64,000 nt of DNA from an uncultured Ruminococcus sp. (GCF_947301925.1 NZ_CAMYUE010000002.1:124001-188000), one strand, 5' to 3'. Shown: positions 21,410 to 29,989, counted from the first letter of the stretch. The notes: generated by a model from the sequence alone, not told the origin. Translations and numbers: made by a program.

Positions 21410-23446
21410 ATGCTGTTCAAAAAAATCTTATCATTCACACTTGCGGCTGCTCTTTCATCAACTATGATAGCAGCTGTACCCTCAGTTCCCACCGTTAGCT
21501 TCGGCAGCAATGTCAGCGCCGCCGCAGTGACTACAACCACTGTAGCAGGCGGGAACACCTTCGCTCTGCTCAGCACCTTCTACGAAGTGCAGGCAGGCGA
21601 GACCATCACTCTCAGACGCTGCGGCACAGCACTGCCCGATTCCTGGGAGATAGATAACGAGGATATCATCTCCATAGACTCCACAGGTCTTGAGATAACC
21701 GGCCTCGCAGAGGGTCTTGCCGTTATCACCTACCATACAGGAGATACAACCGTCAAGGTGAATATATCCGTGCAGGAAGGCACCACCACAGTCGATCCCT
21801 ACGACTTTCCCGTAACCACCACAACGACCACCACCGCACCGCCCGAAAGCTTTGCACTGATGTATAACACCTACACCGCAGTTGTCGGTGATGATATTTA
21901 CATCGCCATCTGCGGCACAGGCCGTCCCGATTCATGGACAGTTGACAACGAGGACGTTATCTCCGTCAACACCGCAGGAACCAAAGCAAAGGCTCTGAAA
22001 GCGGGCAAGGCGACCATAACCTACAAGTACTGCGGCATAGATATAAACGCCTATATAACCGTAACCGATCCCGCTTCCCAGGAGAAGGCTCCCTGCGCAA
22101 ACTGCGGCAAGGAATATCCGATGGCTGAGCTTACAAAAACAGACCTGGATAAGCTGGTCTGCCATGACTGCATAGACTGCTGCTGGAGCGGAACTATCAG
22201 CTCATGCCTCTTTGAGGATACCGTAACCGATATAGACGATACATACATCTGTTTCTCAAACCGCAGCAAATACTACTATACAAGAGCCGTAGAGACTCAG
22301 GAAGGCATGAAGCTGGCAGACCTCAGGGTAAATGACAGAGTGATCATCGGCTTCACAAGCTATGAGACCTATGACAGGTTTATCGACCATGTTGGAACGC
22401 TCCGTAGGGCAACAGGTATCACAACCTCATCGCAGACAACAGCCCCTGACCTTACCACCACTACCACCATGACCTCATATACTGCTATCTGCGACACCAC
22501 ACCCGTCACCTCTACCACTACAAAGCTGCCGGATCCAACACTTACCACCACATCAACGGAACCCGAGGTCTGGATGTGGATGACAGGCGTGGATCACTTC
22601 GACAGCATTAAGACTCTCCCCACAAAGGTGATATACAACGAGGGCGAGGAGCTTGATCTCAGCGGCCTTGTGATAAACGCATATCATCTGGCAGACAAAT
22701 TCTCAAACAAAGGCAACTTCATGTCTGTAAGGACCGACTATGTATGGGAGATAGAGAGTATTGATCCCAAGTATATCACAATAGAAGACCTCAGCGGTAC
22801 AGTTGTGGCCTCCGACGGCGATATAAGCAAGCTCCGCGGCAAAGAAGCCTATACGCTGGTCATCGGCGGCGGAAAGGTCATGCAGCTCAAAACAAAGAAC
22901 GATCAGTATGAAAAGACCCTGTACGACACAAACGAGTTCAGGTTCAGGATATACATTTCTCCCAAGGACGGCGCAGGCAAGTTCATAGCCATTGACAACG
23001 CGGAGGTCGAGTCTTTCAGCTACGGATACAATAATAAGGGCTTCAGACTGAAAGAATACGGCGAATACTCTGTTGATATGGATTCCATCGGTGTGAACGC
23101 AGGTTATAATTTCGACAGCCGCATCATGAAGGGCGATATCGTTTCCGGAGTCCTCTACGTCAGCACAAAGGACAACTATGTATGCTTCGGAGACCTTGAG
23201 ATAGTTGATTCTCTTCTCGGCAACGGCGATACCAACTGCGATGGAAAGGTGGAACTTGCCGACGCAATACTCATCATGCAGGCACTTGCCAACCCCAACA
23301 AGTACAATGTAGGCGGCACATACGAGCACTGCCTTACAGCGGCAGGAAAGGCCAATGCAGATGTAAACGGCGGCGGAATGACAGTAGATGACGCTCTTGA
23401 CATACAGCTTCATCTGCTCAACATCACCCACCTGAGAAAGCTCTGA
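21410..23446 (+). CDS. Secreted dockerin protein with tandem Ig-like domains and a zinc-ribbon-like module
   Basis: A 678-residue exported protein of unknown function. After a signal peptide (about 1-37) come two Ig-like (BIG2-type) domains that are clear duplicates about 97 residues apart (FALLSTFYEVQAGE... and FALMYNTYTAVVGD..., each with CGTxxPDSW). Next is a zinc-ribbon-like knuckle pair (Cys229/Cys232 and Cys251/Cys254) followed by a possible small beta-barrel, Thr-rich linkers (about 385-420), a beta-rich unrecognised region (about 425-600) and a type I dockerin (606-678). No glycosidase signature is visible. The dockerin predicts cellulosome attachment, so it may be a structural or binding subunit. 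A Cys-rich zinc ribbon outside the cell is odd. AAGGAGG precedes the ATG. Confidence 0.8.
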   Translation: MLFKKILSFTLAAALSSTMIAAVPSVPTVSFGSNVSAAAVTTTTVAGGNTFALLSTFYEVQAGETITLRRCGTALPDSWEIDNEDIISIDSTGLEITGLAEGLAVITYHTGDTTVKVNISVQEGTTTVDPYDFPVTTTTTTTAPPESFALMYNTYTAVVGDDIYIAICGTGRPDSWTVDNEDVISVNTAGTKAKALKAGKATITYKYCGIDINAYITVTDPASQEKAPCANCGKEYPMAELTKTDLDKLVCHDCIDCCWSGTISSCLFEDTVTDIDDTYICFSNRSKYYYTRAVETQEGMKLADLRVNDRVIIGFTSYETYDRFIDHVGTLRRATGITTSSQTTAPDLTTTTTMTSYTAICDTTPVTSTTTKLPDPTLTTTSTEPEVWMWMTGVDHFDSIKTLPTKVIYNEGEELDLSGLVINAYHLADKFSNKGNFMSVRTDYVWEIESIDPKYITIEDLSGTVVASDGDISKLRGKEAYTLVIGGGKVMQLKTKNDQYEKTLYDTNEFRFRIYISPKDGAGKFIAIDNAEVESFSYGYNNKGFRLKEYGEYSVDMDSIGVNAGYNFDSRIMKGDIVSGVLYVSTKDNYVCFGDLEIVDSLLGNGDTNCDGKVELADAILIMQALANPNKYNVGGTYEHCLTAAGKANADVNGGGMTVDDALDIQLHLLNITHLRKL

Positions 23447-23457
23447 TAATACAAGAC

Positions 23458-23479
23458 AAGGCTCCCCGCGGGGAGCCTT
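23458..23479 (+). terminator. Terminator of the dockerin/Ig-like gene
   Basis: Stem AAGGCTCCCC / GGGGAGCCTT (23458-23467 / 23470-23479). The T tract is weak, but the hairpin is very stable. Confidence 0.7.
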
Positions 23480-23493
23480 CCTTATTAATATAC

Positions 23494-23520
23494 AAAAAAG
23501 CTCCGCAAGAAGCGGAGCTT
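23494..23520 (-). terminator. Terminator of the HU / Lys-rich protein operon
   Basis: Stem AAGCTCCGC / GCGGAGCTT (23498-23506 / 23512-23520). On the minus strand it runs into a U tract (A run at 23494-23499). Confidence 0.85.
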
Positions 23521-23528
23521 CATAATTC

Positions 23529-24035
23529 TCAGAACAGATCGAAATTGCCGAATGTGTTATCGTCGATAACATAGTAAACCTTGTTGATCTCGGGTCTAAC
23601 GTATACAACAACACTCTTAGCAGACTTTACCTTGGCGTCAGCCTTAGCCTTGTCGATAAGAGCTGTACCAGCTATCTCAGCACCGTTGTACTGGATAACA
23701 ACCTTTCTCTCCTCAACAGCAGCAGTCTTCTTTGCTGCGGGCTTCTTAGCAGCTGTAGCCTTCTTCTCAGCAGGCTTCTTAGCAGCAGTTGCCTTCTTCT
23801 CAGCAGGCTTCTTAGCAGCAGTTGCCTTCTTCTCAGCGGGCTTCTTAGCAGCTGTAGCCTTCTTCTCAGCAGGCTTCTTAGCAGCAGCCTTCTTCTCAGC
23901 GGGCTTCTTAGCAGCAGTTGCCTTCTTTTCAGCAGGCTTCTTAGCAGCGGGAGCCTTCTTAGCGGCAGCCTTCTTCTCCACAGCAGGAGCAGCAGCTGTC
24001 TCTACTACCTTTGTTTCTGCATTCTTCTCCGGCAT
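23529..24035 (-). CDS. Lys/Ala-rich histone-H1-like repeat protein with DUF6465-type C-terminus
   Basis: A 168-residue, very basic protein. Residues about 32-106 are about seven copies of an 11-residue unit (KKPAEKKATAA), like the tails of histone H1 and of bacterial nucleoid proteins. The C-terminal 60 residues form a small alpha/beta domain (KVVIQYNGAEIAGTALIDKAKA, then YVRPEINKVYYVIDD) that I take for DUF6465. It lies 19 bases downstream of HU on the same strand, with its own GGAGGAT site and a shared terminator. Nucleic-acid binding together with HU is therefore likely, but this is inference from charge and context. Confidence 0.8.
   Translation of the reverse strand: MPEKNAETKVVETAAAPAVEKKAAAKKAPAAKKPAEKKATAAKKPAEKKAAAKKPAEKKATAAKKPAEKKATAAKKPAEKKATAAKKPAEKKATAAKKPAAKKTAAVEERKVVIQYNGAEIAGTALIDKAKADAKVKSAKSVVVYVRPEINKVYYVIDDNTFGNFDLF
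23718..23942 (-). repeat. 33-bp coding tandem repeat (KKPAEKKATAA units)
   Basis: Roughly seven in-frame copies of a 33-bp unit; one is shortened to 30 bp and the last is diverged. The copies are close to identical at the DNA level, so the copy number could change by slippage or recombination. Confidence 0.85.
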
Positions 24036-24054
24036 GATTGTATCCTCCTTAGAA

Positions 24055-24330
24055 TTACTTGTTTACAGCGTTCTTGAGAGCCTGACCAGCCTTGAATGCG
24101 GGAGCCTTTGAAGCAGGAGCAGTCATCATCTTCTTAGTCTGGGGATTGATAACCTGCTTCTCCTTACGGTCACGAACCTCAAAAGTACCAAAACCAACGA
24201 TAGAAACCTTCTCGCCGCCTGCGAGTGCTTCTGTGATCGTAGAAATGATTGCATTTACAGCTGTTTCTGCGTTCTTCTTAGTGAAGTCAGCCTTCTCAGC
24301 TACTGCACTGATTAATTCGGTCTTTGTCAT
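24055..24330 (-). CDS. HU-family DNA-binding protein
   Basis: A 91-residue histone-like protein that bends and compacts DNA as a dimer. The whole fold is visible: MTKTELISAVAEKADFTKKNAE helices, the VSIVGFGTFEVRDR beta-region, and the DNA-binding arm containing INPQTKK and the closing FKAGQALKNAV. ATG 24330 is preferred to the in-frame ATG at 24345 because the latter is part of the ribosome site itself (ATGGAGG) and the shorter form has the family length. It is the first gene of an operon with the Lys/Ala-rich protein and has a perfect consensus promoter, in keeping with abundant expression. Confidence 0.97.
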   Translation of the reverse strand: MTKTELISAVAEKADFTKKNAETAVNAIISTITEALAGGEKVSIVGFGTFEVRDRKEKQVINPQTKKMMTAPASKAPAFKAGQALKNAVNK

Positions 24331-24366
24331 AGTATTATCCTCCATAAAATAAGATTTTACAATTGA

Positions 24367-24395
24367 ATTATATACCCTTTATAACGATTTGTCAA
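24367..24395 (-). promoter_or_regulatory. Consensus promoter of the HU operon
   Basis: Minus strand TTGACA (24395-24390), 17 bp, TATAAT (24372-24367): both hexamers match consensus exactly. Confidence 0.92.
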
Positions 24396-24723
24396 GTTAT
24401 TCCCGAAAAAATGACAAATCCACCTATATTTGGGTATTTACAGCCTGTTTTTTATTCAAATCATCTATAGAATTTGCCTATTTTCCGTTGACATTAATTC
24501 GAAGGCGGTGATTTTTGTTTACTATTTGTATAAAACAGGCGTTTTATTCCGAAATATACAGTTTTCCGCCCTCCTTCTCATTTATAAATAGTCCCTTTAC
24601 ATTATTTATCCTGCACAAATACAGCCGCATTATTTGTGCACATCTACAAAGATGAAAAATTCCTTTTTCTTATTCAACTGTTTCCGTTTGAATCCCCCTT
24701 TTCCGCCCCTTTTACAGAGGGAC
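24396..24723. other. AT-rich gene-free spacer with two inverted-repeat pairs
   Basis: No convincing gene is seen between the ClpB terminator and the HU promoter. The stretch holds a perfect 10-bp inverted repeat TGCACAAATA / TATTTGTGCA (24612-24621 / 24631-24640) and a distant 9-bp pair GCCTGTTTT / AAAACAGGC (24443-24451 / 24532-24540) that could close an RNA domain of about 98 nt. No promoter was recognised for an independent transcript. Confidence 0.4.
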
Positions 24724-24760
24724 AAAAATCAGGAGGGAAGCCCAGACGTCTCCCCTCCTG
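24724..24760 (-). terminator. Terminator of clpB
   Basis: Stem CAGGAGGG / CCCTCCTG (24730-24737 / 24753-24760), followed on the minus strand by ATTTTTG. Confidence 0.8.
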
Positions 24761-24770
24761 CACTGATCTA

Positions 24771-27368
24771 TTATTCTGCTGTGAGTTTTCCGTTGATATC
24801 CAGGTCTATATCTATAACATCGCCTGCGGCAAGATTGCCGCCGATGATACGTTTAGCCGCAAGGGTCTCAACATTGCGCTGTATGAACCTTCTCAGAGGT
24901 CTTGCACCGAAGTTGGGATCATAGCCGCAGTCCACGATGTAGTTCTTTGCGGCCTCGCTGACATTTATGCGGATATGCTTGTCGTCCAGACGCTTCTGGA
25001 GATCCGCCAGCATCAGATCGACTATCTTCATGATATTATCCTTTGTGAGCGGCTTATAGAAGATTATCTCGTCAAGACGGTTGAGGAACTCAGGCCTGAA
25101 CTGTGTTTTCAGCAGTCCCTCCACCTGAGCCCGTGCCTCGTCGGTTATCTCGCCATTTTCGTCGATACCCTCCAGGATATAGGGTGAACCCAGATTTGAT
25201 GTGAGTATGATGATAGTGTTCTTGAAGTCTACCGTCCTGCCCTGTGAATCGGTGATACGGCCGTCGTCCAGCACCTGAAGCAGGATATTGAACACATCAG
25301 GGTGAGCCTTTTCAATCTCGTCAAAGAGAATTACCGAATAGGGCTTTCTGCGCACAGCTTCCGTGAGCTGACCGCCCTCGTCATAGCCGACGTATCCGGG
25401 AGGCGCTCCTATAAGACGGCTTACGCTGAACTTCTCCATGTATTCGCTCATGTCGATACGGATGATATTTCTCTCGTCATCGAACAGTATCTCCGAGAGA
25501 GCCTTTGCCAGCTCTGTTTTACCAACGCCCGTAGGACCTAAGAACAGGAAGGAGCCTATAGGCCTGTCAGGAGCCTGTATGCCTGCCCTTGAACGGAGTA
25601 TGGCCTCGCTGACCTTTGTAACGGCCTCGTCCTGGCCGATGACTCTCTTGTGGAGCAGTCCTTCCAGACCGAGTATCTTTTCCTTTTCGCCCTCCATGAG
25701 CTTTGAAACGGGGATACCCGTCCAGCGGCAGACTATCTTGGCAATCTCGTCCTCTGTGACCTTGTCGCGGAGGAGCCTGCCGTTCTCCACGTCATGCTCG
25801 GCCTGCTTTTCCAGCTCCTCCAGTTCCTTCTGAAGCTGAGGAAGCTTGCCGTATTTCAGCTCTGCGGCCTTGTTGAGGTCGTACTCGCGTTCTGCCTTGT
25901 CTATCTCTCCGCCTGTGCGCTCTATCTCCTCGCGGAGCTTCTGAACTGCGGATATATCGTTCTTCTCGTTTTCCCACTTGGCTTTCATGCCGCTGAATTT
26001 ATCGCGGAGCTCCGCAAGCTCCTTCTGTATCTCCTCAAGGTGCTCCTGAGAGATATTGTCGCTTTCCTTTTTCAGAGCCGCTTCTTCGATCTCCAGCTGA
26101 ACTATCTTGCGGGAGATCACGTCCAGCTCGGTAGGCATTGAGTCCATCTCGGTGCGGATAGTAGCGCAGGCCTCATCAATGAGGTCGATAGCCTTATCGG
26201 GGAGGAACCTGTCGGTGATGTATCTGTTGGAGAGCACAGCCGCAGAAATAAGCGCGTTATCGCTTATCTTGACGCCGTGGAATACTTCATAACGCTCCTT
26301 GAGTCCGCGGAGTATGGATATGGTGTCCTCAACGCTGGGCTCGTCAACCATTACGGGCTGGAAACGACGCTCCAGAGCAGGGTCCTTTTCGATGTACTGA
26401 CGGTACTCGTTAAGGGTGGTCGCTCCGATACAGTGGAGCTCGCCCCTTGCCAGCATAGGCTTCAGCAGGTTGCCTGCGTCCATAGCGCCGTCGGTCTTGC
26501 CTGCGCCTACGATAGTATGGAGCTCATCTATAAACAGGAGTATCTGTCCGTTGCTGTTCTTTATCTCATTGAGGACAGCTTTCAGACGCTCCTCGAATTC
26601 ACCTCTGTACTTGGCGCCTGCCACGAGAGCTCCCATATCCAGCGAGAAGACCTTGCGGTCCTTGAGGCTGTCGGGAACGTCTCCGGCCACGATACGCAGG
26701 GCAAGGCCCTCCGCAATGGCAGTTTTTCCCACGCCCGGCTCACCGATGAGCACAGGGTTGTTTTTCGTCTTTCTTGACAGTATGCGGATAACGTTGCGTA
26801 TCTCGCTGTCACGTCCGATAACGGGGTCGAGCTTGTTGCGCCTGGCAAGACCCACCAGCTCCTGACCGTACTTGGCAAGGACGTCGTAGGTATCCTCGGG
26901 ATTTTCGCTGGTGACTCTGGTATTGCCCCTGACGGACATAAGAGCGCTGAGAAAGCTGTCCCTGCTTATATTGAATGTATTCAGCAGCTGTGAAACGTCC
27001 CTGTCCTTGCTGTCAATAAGGGCAAGCATCAGGTGCTCAACGGACACGAACTCGTCCTTCATATTCGAGGCTATACCCTCAGCCGCAGTGAGAACGCGGT
27101 CGCATTCTGCGGATATACCGAGATTGCTGCTCCTTCCGCTACCCGTGACCTTTGGGAGTCCGTTCAGCTTCTTCTCAACCTCGCCGTCGAAAATATCCTC
27201 ATCTATATTCATCTTCTTCAGGAGCTGCGGAATGAGGCCGTTCTCCTGGCGCACAAGACCTGCAAGGAGATGTATGGGCTCGATAACAGAATTCGACTGC
27301 ATAACAGCGATACTCTGAGCCTTCCTTACAGCGTCAATGGATTTCTGTGTAAGCTTCTCTGCATTCAT
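24771..27368 (-). CDS. clpB: ATP-dependent disaggregase ClpB
   Basis: A cytoplasmic AAA+ chaperone of 865 residues that, with DnaK, pulls proteins out of aggregates. Order: Clp N-domain (about 1-145); AAA1 with Walker A GEPGVGKT (209-216); the long middle coiled-coil that distinguishes ClpB from ClpC/ClpA (about 395-525, Lys/Glu-rich); AAA2 with Walker A GPTGVGKT (611-618); and the small C-terminal domain. ATG 27368 is preferred over ATG 27383, which is part of the GGAGG ribosome site. No CIRCE element or CtsR box is seen. The gene follows a ribbon-helix-helix protein by 50 bases without an intervening promoter, so both are probably one transcript. Confidence 0.97.
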   Translation of the reverse strand: MNAEKLTQKSIDAVRKAQSIAVMQSNSVIEPIHLLAGLVRQENGLIPQLLKKMNIDEDIFDGEVEKKLNGLPKVTGSGRSSNLGISAECDRVLTAAEGIASNMKDEFVSVEHLMLALIDSKDRDVSQLLNTFNISRDSFLSALMSVRGNTRVTSENPEDTYDVLAKYGQELVGLARRNKLDPVIGRDSEIRNVIRILSRKTKNNPVLIGEPGVGKTAIAEGLALRIVAGDVPDSLKDRKVFSLDMGALVAGAKYRGEFEERLKAVLNEIKNSNGQILLFIDELHTIVGAGKTDGAMDAGNLLKPMLARGELHCIGATTLNEYRQYIEKDPALERRFQPVMVDEPSVEDTISILRGLKERYEVFHGVKISDNALISAAVLSNRYITDRFLPDKAIDLIDEACATIRTEMDSMPTELDVISRKIVQLEIEEAALKKESDNISQEHLEEIQKELAELRDKFSGMKAKWENEKNDISAVQKLREEIERTGGEIDKAEREYDLNKAAELKYGKLPQLQKELEELEKQAEHDVENGRLLRDKVTEDEIAKIVCRWTGIPVSKLMEGEKEKILGLEGLLHKRVIGQDEAVTKVSEAILRSRAGIQAPDRPIGSFLFLGPTGVGKTELAKALSEILFDDERNIIRIDMSEYMEKFSVSRLIGAPPGYVGYDEGGQLTEAVRRKPYSVILFDEIEKAHPDVFNILLQVLDDGRITDSQGRTVDFKNTIIILTSNLGSPYILEGIDENGEITDEARAQVEGLLKTQFRPEFLNRLDEIIFYKPLTKDNIMKIVDLMLADLQKRLDDKHIRINVSEAAKNYIVDCGYDPNFGARPLRRFIQRNVETLAAKRIIGGNLAAGDVIDIDLDINGKLTAE

Positions 27369-27418
27369 AATAATATCCTCCATTCTTCATTTTTCACATT
27401 TATCCTTTATTCCTGTGA

Positions 27419-28063
27419 CTAAACTATATACCTTCCAAGCAGTGCCCGATATGCCTTTTCAAGTACGGGAGCATTCTCCCCGAAGGCCTCCGGCGCAGCA
27501 AAATAAGTCTTTACCGCGCGGTCGAGATCCTTGATATACTCGCCTATGGCCTCGCCTGCCTGTTCCTCTGTAAGAGCACCCGTGTTTATGAGCCGCCGCG
27601 AAAAGCTGCCGTCGCCTATCTCGAAGCTGTACCCCTCAACGCCCAGCCCCGCAAGGTAGCTGTGCTCCAGCTTTGCCCTGTAGGCGAAAAAGCTGTGGAA
27701 CATATCTATAAGAGCGGCGCTCTGGGTGCGGATATTCACTCTCAGGGTACCAAGATACTGCTGAGGGACTCTTTCCAGCTCCACCTTATAGCTTATAGTG
27801 GGACGGTACTTGTATTCCAGCGCGGTCTTAACCGTCATAAGGGAGGGCGACCGCTGCTCCTGTATTCGGAAGCTGCTGTTCATCAGCTCGGCTATCTGGC
27901 CGAATATCTCTCTCATGCGCATTTCGGGAGTCACGCAGGACAGCCTTTCCGCAAGTATCTGGTTTATGAGGTTGGAGCGGCTGGTGCCCAGTCTGTAGGC
28001 CTGCTCGTCAACAGCCTTTATAACGTCGTCCATGAGGACGAGGCTGTACACGCTTTTTTTCAT
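27419..28063 (-). CDS. Ribbon-helix-helix domain protein upstream of clpB
   Basis: A 214-residue protein. Residues 1-45 look like a CopG/Arc-type ribbon-helix-helix (SVYSLVLMDDVIKAVDEQAYRLGTS in pattern, then RSNLINQILAERL), usually a dimeric DNA-binding domain. The remaining 165 residues are a soluble alpha/beta region that I do not recognise (blocks around PTISYKVELERVP and LDRAVKTYFAAPEAF). It is the first gene of a probable operon with clpB and has a consensus promoter with a perfect palindrome just upstream, so it could be an autoregulator that also sets clpB expression. This is inference; it might instead be a non-regulatory RHH protein. Confidence 0.65.
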   Translation of the reverse strand: MKKSVYSLVLMDDVIKAVDEQAYRLGTSRSNLINQILAERLSCVTPEMRMREIFGQIAELMNSSFRIQEQRSPSLMTVKTALEYKYRPTISYKVELERVPQQYLGTLRVNIRTQSAALIDMFHSFFAYRAKLEHSYLAGLGVEGYSFEIGDGSFSRRLINTGALTEEQAGEAIGEYIKDLDRAVKTYFAAPEAFGENAPVLEKAYRALLGRYIV

Positions 28064-28093
28064 GGCGGATCACTTCCCTTCTCTGTTATATTC

Positions 28094-28138
28094 ATCTTAG
28101 CACGGATTATAGAATTTGTCAAGCAGATTATATAATCT
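28094..28138 (-). promoter_or_regulatory. Promoter and palindromic operator candidate of the RHH-clpB operon
   Basis: Minus strand TTGACA (28122-28117), 17 bp, TAAGAT (28099-28094). A perfect 14-bp palindrome AGATTATATAATCT (28125-28138) abuts the -35. Confidence 0.78.
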
Positions 28139-28159
28139 TTCACGCAAATTTCACAATGC

Positions 28160-28186
28160 AAAAAAAGTCCGCTCACAGGGAGCGGA
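28160..28186 (-). terminator. Strong terminator of the putative small RNA
   Basis: Stem TCCGCTC / GAGCGGA (28168-28174 / 28180-28186), followed on the minus strand by a run of seven U (28166-28160). Confidence 0.88.
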
Positions 28187-28414
28187 TAATTCGGCCCAAA
28201 CGGCTTTCACCGTTTAGCACTGTGGACCGAGCCATAGACAATAAGTTAAAAAAAGTTATTGAGAATAGAAAACATGAAAAAATTACAAATGAAAGGGGTT
28301 AGTTTTATTACTTGACAAAACTATTTCTATGGCGTGCAAGTGAACTAATACTCAGTATCAAGCACATGAGAGGGGAGGGTACTTGATATTGAATACCAAT
28401 AATCTTCATTTGCT
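28160..28414 (-). ncRNA. Putative structured small RNA with anti-Shine-Dalgarno C-rich stretches
   Basis: A 255-nt minus-strand transcript is predicted from a good promoter (28449-28421), with start near 28414 and an excellent terminator at 28186-28160. No open frame of note lies inside. Domain 1 (28414-28286) is closed by CAAATGAA (28412-28405) / TTCATTTG (28293-28286) right at the predicted 5' end. It contains a long hairpin whose 13-nt apical C-rich loop includes CCCTCCCCTC (28379-28370), and a possible H-type pseudoknot from ACTTG / CAAGT crossed with TAGTTTT / AAAACTA. A second C-rich segment AACCCCTTTCAT (28300-28289) lies near its end. After a T6 run, domain 2 holds TCGGTCC / GGGCCGA enclosing AACGG / CCGTT. 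Both C-rich stretches are complementary to ribosome-binding-site sequence. It matches no family I know (not tmRNA, SRP, RNase P or T-box). It could also be a 3' UTR of the upstream gene. Confidence 0.6.
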
Positions 28415-28420
28415 GATATT

Positions 28421-28449
28421 ATTATATTGCAAAACTGCCCGTTTGTAAA
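28421..28449 (-). promoter_or_regulatory. Promoter of the putative small RNA
   Basis: Minus strand TTTACA (28449-28444), 17 bp, TATAAT (28426-28421). An inverted repeat GTACAC / GTGTAC (28459-28464 / 28479-28484) lies just upstream. Confidence 0.72.
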
Positions 28450-28577
28450 TATACATTTGTACACCAAAATATAATAATGTGTACTTTTCTCAGTTTTTTG
28501 CGATTTTTTATTGTCAATTTTTTATAAATTTGTTTTCTGTTCTTACATATTTACATCTTATTTATAAAAAATCTTTG

Positions 28578-29960
28578 TTATTTTAATTTAAACAGGTTTT
28601 GTCCCGCGGATACGTTGAATTCCTCGCTGTCGTTTCCGTTTATAACTGTGTAGAAATTTGAACCCTCATGTATATCGGGTGAGAGCATCATCAGACAGCG
28701 GAAGTCAATGTGTGGTTCCATAGTCACAACCTGTGTTCCGTCCAGCACCATCTCCACAGAGCTGCCGCCGCTTACGGTCTCTCCCAGATCAACAACTATG
28801 AACGGGTGGTCGGCATACTTGGGAGTAGAAACTAAAGTACCTGCCGCATAGAGATAGCCTGATTTGTAGCTGAAGTTGCCTGCGGAATAGACAGAGTTCT
28901 TCTCCTCCTTATTGCCGTTTCCGCCCCGTATAACTGTATAGCCGCCATTGATATTCATAGTTCCCTGCGACTTGATACCGTTGGTACCTGCCGTAACATT
29001 TATGTTTCCATCGTCTATTGTAACATCAGTGTTGGCGATGATACCTGATTTACGGGAGTCTATATTATATGTACCGCTCTCAAAAACAATATCGTCATCG
29101 CTGTTTATACCGTGGGAGGCAGTTGCCGTAACGTTAAGTTCGCCGTTGCCCTTGAACTTGATAGTATCATTTGAGAATATTGCTCCCGTTTCGTGGATAT
29201 CCTTTTTCGCAACGCCGCTGGAAACGTAGTTTACCGTGCCTTCCTTTGACTTGATAGTGCAGCGCTTCGCCTCATCTATATAAATAGCAGGTGCAGATGA
29301 ATTGGATATGTCAACGCCGTTGAGGACTATCGTTACCTTGTCCTCTGTAGCTGCTTCGCCTGTCCTTACAACGATCTGTCCCTCTGAAACACTGCCCGTG
29401 AACAGGTAATCGCCTTCGGCTGTTACAATGACCTTAGAGCCCTCAACAGTAACATTGCTTCCCGTTACCTTGGGACTGCTTCCCAGTGTTATCTCCGCAG
29501 TGTACTCCTTGACTTCCTCGCCGCCGTTTCCGCCCGAGCCGCTTCCCGTACCGCTTCCGCCGCCCGATGACGAACCGCCCCCATTGGAACTTCCGCCGCC
29601 AGAATTATTGTCCGAGCCGCCGCCCGATGACGAGCCGCCGCCATTGGAGCTTCCGCCGCCATTCTTTGCGGTTGTGGTGGTCGCAGCCTTCTTGTCCCCT
29701 GCCTTCGTTGTAGTCGTATCCTTTTCCTTGCCGTCCTTTGCCGCTGTGGTGACTTCCTTGCCGTCCTTGTCGGTGGTCTTTTCGGCAGTCTCCTTTTCGC
29801 TTCCGCTCTTATCAGAGGACTCTCCCGATCCTGCGGAGTCAGATGTGGATGTCTGACTGTCAGTTACCTCAGATGAGCTTTTCTTGTCCTTTCCGCATGA
29901 GCAGACCGATGTCATTACCGTAAGAGCTGCAAATGCTGCCAATATCCTTCTATATTTCAT
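28578..29960 (-). CDS. Carbohydrate-binding lipoprotein, Cthe_2159-type beta-helix
   Basis: A 460-residue lipoprotein (candidate lipid-bearing Cys22 in the Cys-Ser-Cys at the end of the hydrophobic stretch). Residues about 25-150 are low-complexity: Ser/Asp/Lys/Thr, then Gly/Ser, a flexible surface linker. Residues about 155-400 form a right-handed beta-helix of the Cthe_2159 type, with repeating TIKSKEGT-, INSDDDIVFESG- and IDDGNINVTAGTNGIKSQG-like rungs. The founding protein binds polygalacturonate and calcium, so pectin binding is a reasonable guess. ATG 29960 is preferred to the GTG at 29969 because AAAGGAG fits it. It lies downstream of VTC and DUF4956 genes, a recurrent neighbourhood for this family. 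Confidence 0.8.
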   Translation of the reverse strand: MKYRRILAAFAALTVMTSVCSCGKDKKSSSEVTDSQTSTSDSAGSGESSDKSGSEKETAEKTTDKDGKEVTTAAKDGKEKDTTTTKAGDKKAATTTTAKNGGGSSNGGGSSSGGGSDNNSGGGSSNGGGSSSGGGSGTGSGSGGNGGEEVKEYTAEITLGSSPKVTGSNVTVEGSKVIVTAEGDYLFTGSVSEGQIVVRTGEAATEDKVTIVLNGVDISNSSAPAIYIDEAKRCTIKSKEGTVNYVSSGVAKKDIHETGAIFSNDTIKFKGNGELNVTATASHGINSDDDIVFESGTYNIDSRKSGIIANTDVTIDDGNINVTAGTNGIKSQGTMNINGGYTVIRGGNGNKEEKNSVYSAGNFSYKSGYLYAAGTLVSTPKYADHPFIVVDLGETVSGGSSVEMVLDGTQVVTMEPHIDFRCLMMLSPDIHEGSNFYTVINGNDSEEFNVSAGQNLFKLK

Positions 29961-29989
29961 AATATACACTCCTTTTTCCCTCCATATAC

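Noticed and set aside
23718-23942. Regular 33-bp repeats resembling a CRISPR array
   Set aside because: There are no unique spacers, and the repeats are in frame and encode a Lys/Ala-rich tail of a real gene.
28196-28245. T-box or known riboswitch
   Set aside because: The T-box sequence (GGGTGGNACCGCG) is absent and no downstream gene on that strand is close enough to be controlled.
28286-28412. The same small RNA read from the plus strand
   Set aside because: No plus-strand -35/-10 pair with proper spacing and no plus-strand terminator were found; all signals point to the minus strand.
29428-29856. Plus-strand Pro-rich 142-codon frame
   Set aside because: It is the antisense image of the Gly/Ser and Thr/Lys low-complexity linker of the beta-helix lipoprotein.
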